A DNA stretch of 6,139 bases from Tenericutes bacterium ADurb.BinA155. GTDB taxonomy: Bacteria > Bacillota_I > Bacilli_A > RFN20 > CAG-826. Location: contig MVZL01000077.1 of assembly GCA_002068375.1 (NCBI GenBank), positions 1-6,139 on the forward strand, written 5' to 3'. The stretch's first letter is position 1; every line of letters begins with the position of its first letter. Made by a program: the position numbers and the translations under genes. Positions 6,138-6,139 of the stretch are shown here, piece by piece. A model generated the notes under the pieces. That model was given only the letters and a program-made list of their open reading frames with translations. It was not told where the DNA came from and searched no databases.

Positions 6138-6139
6138 CA

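Overview
The window looks like chromosomal DNA of a Gram-positive-type bacterium, probably an uncultured Bacillota of the Bacilli/Erysipelotrichia kind. The reasons are strong AGGAGG ribosome-binding sites before every visible start, a DegV protein, a DhaS-like TetR regulator, a BdhA-like iron alcohol dehydrogenase and a Firmicutes-style site-2-protease relative. Base composition is roughly balanced. TGA is used as a stop at two gene overlaps, so a TGA=Trp code does not apply. The lineage guess is inference; there is no rRNA or other marker.

Left part (1-1169): the 3' part of a plus-strand TldE/PmbA-family gene runs in from the left edge and ends at a hairpin that can terminate transcription in both directions. 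It converges there with a minus-strand DegV-family (fatty-acid-binding) gene at 1174-2028. The DegV gene has its own promoter (TTGCAC, 17 bp, TAGAAT), and a perfect 7-bp inverted repeat straddles the -35 box like an operator.

Right part (2086-6139): four minus-strand genes form one tight operon, transcribed from right to left: psuG (pseudouridine-5'-phosphate glycosidase), a TetR-family regulator, an iron-containing alcohol dehydrogenase, and a polytopic membrane protein resembling an M50/site-2 protease. The first three genes are joined by 4-bp ATGA overlaps, and the fourth starts 12 nt after the third. The operon ends at a strong hairpin terminator just upstream of the DegV promoter. Its own promoter is not in the window, and the upstream gene may also overlap psuG.

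PsuG would break pseudouridine 5'-phosphate into uracil and ribose 5-phosphate. The regulator may control the cluster, and the dehydrogenase would reduce or oxidise an aldehyde/alcohol pair. What links these to a membrane protein is unknown. The most notable point is that this membrane protein keeps the fold signature of a site-2 protease but has Leu where the first zinc-binding His of HExxH should be. No mobile element, CRISPR array, tRNA or rRNA was seen. No gene-free stretch exceeds about 105 bp.
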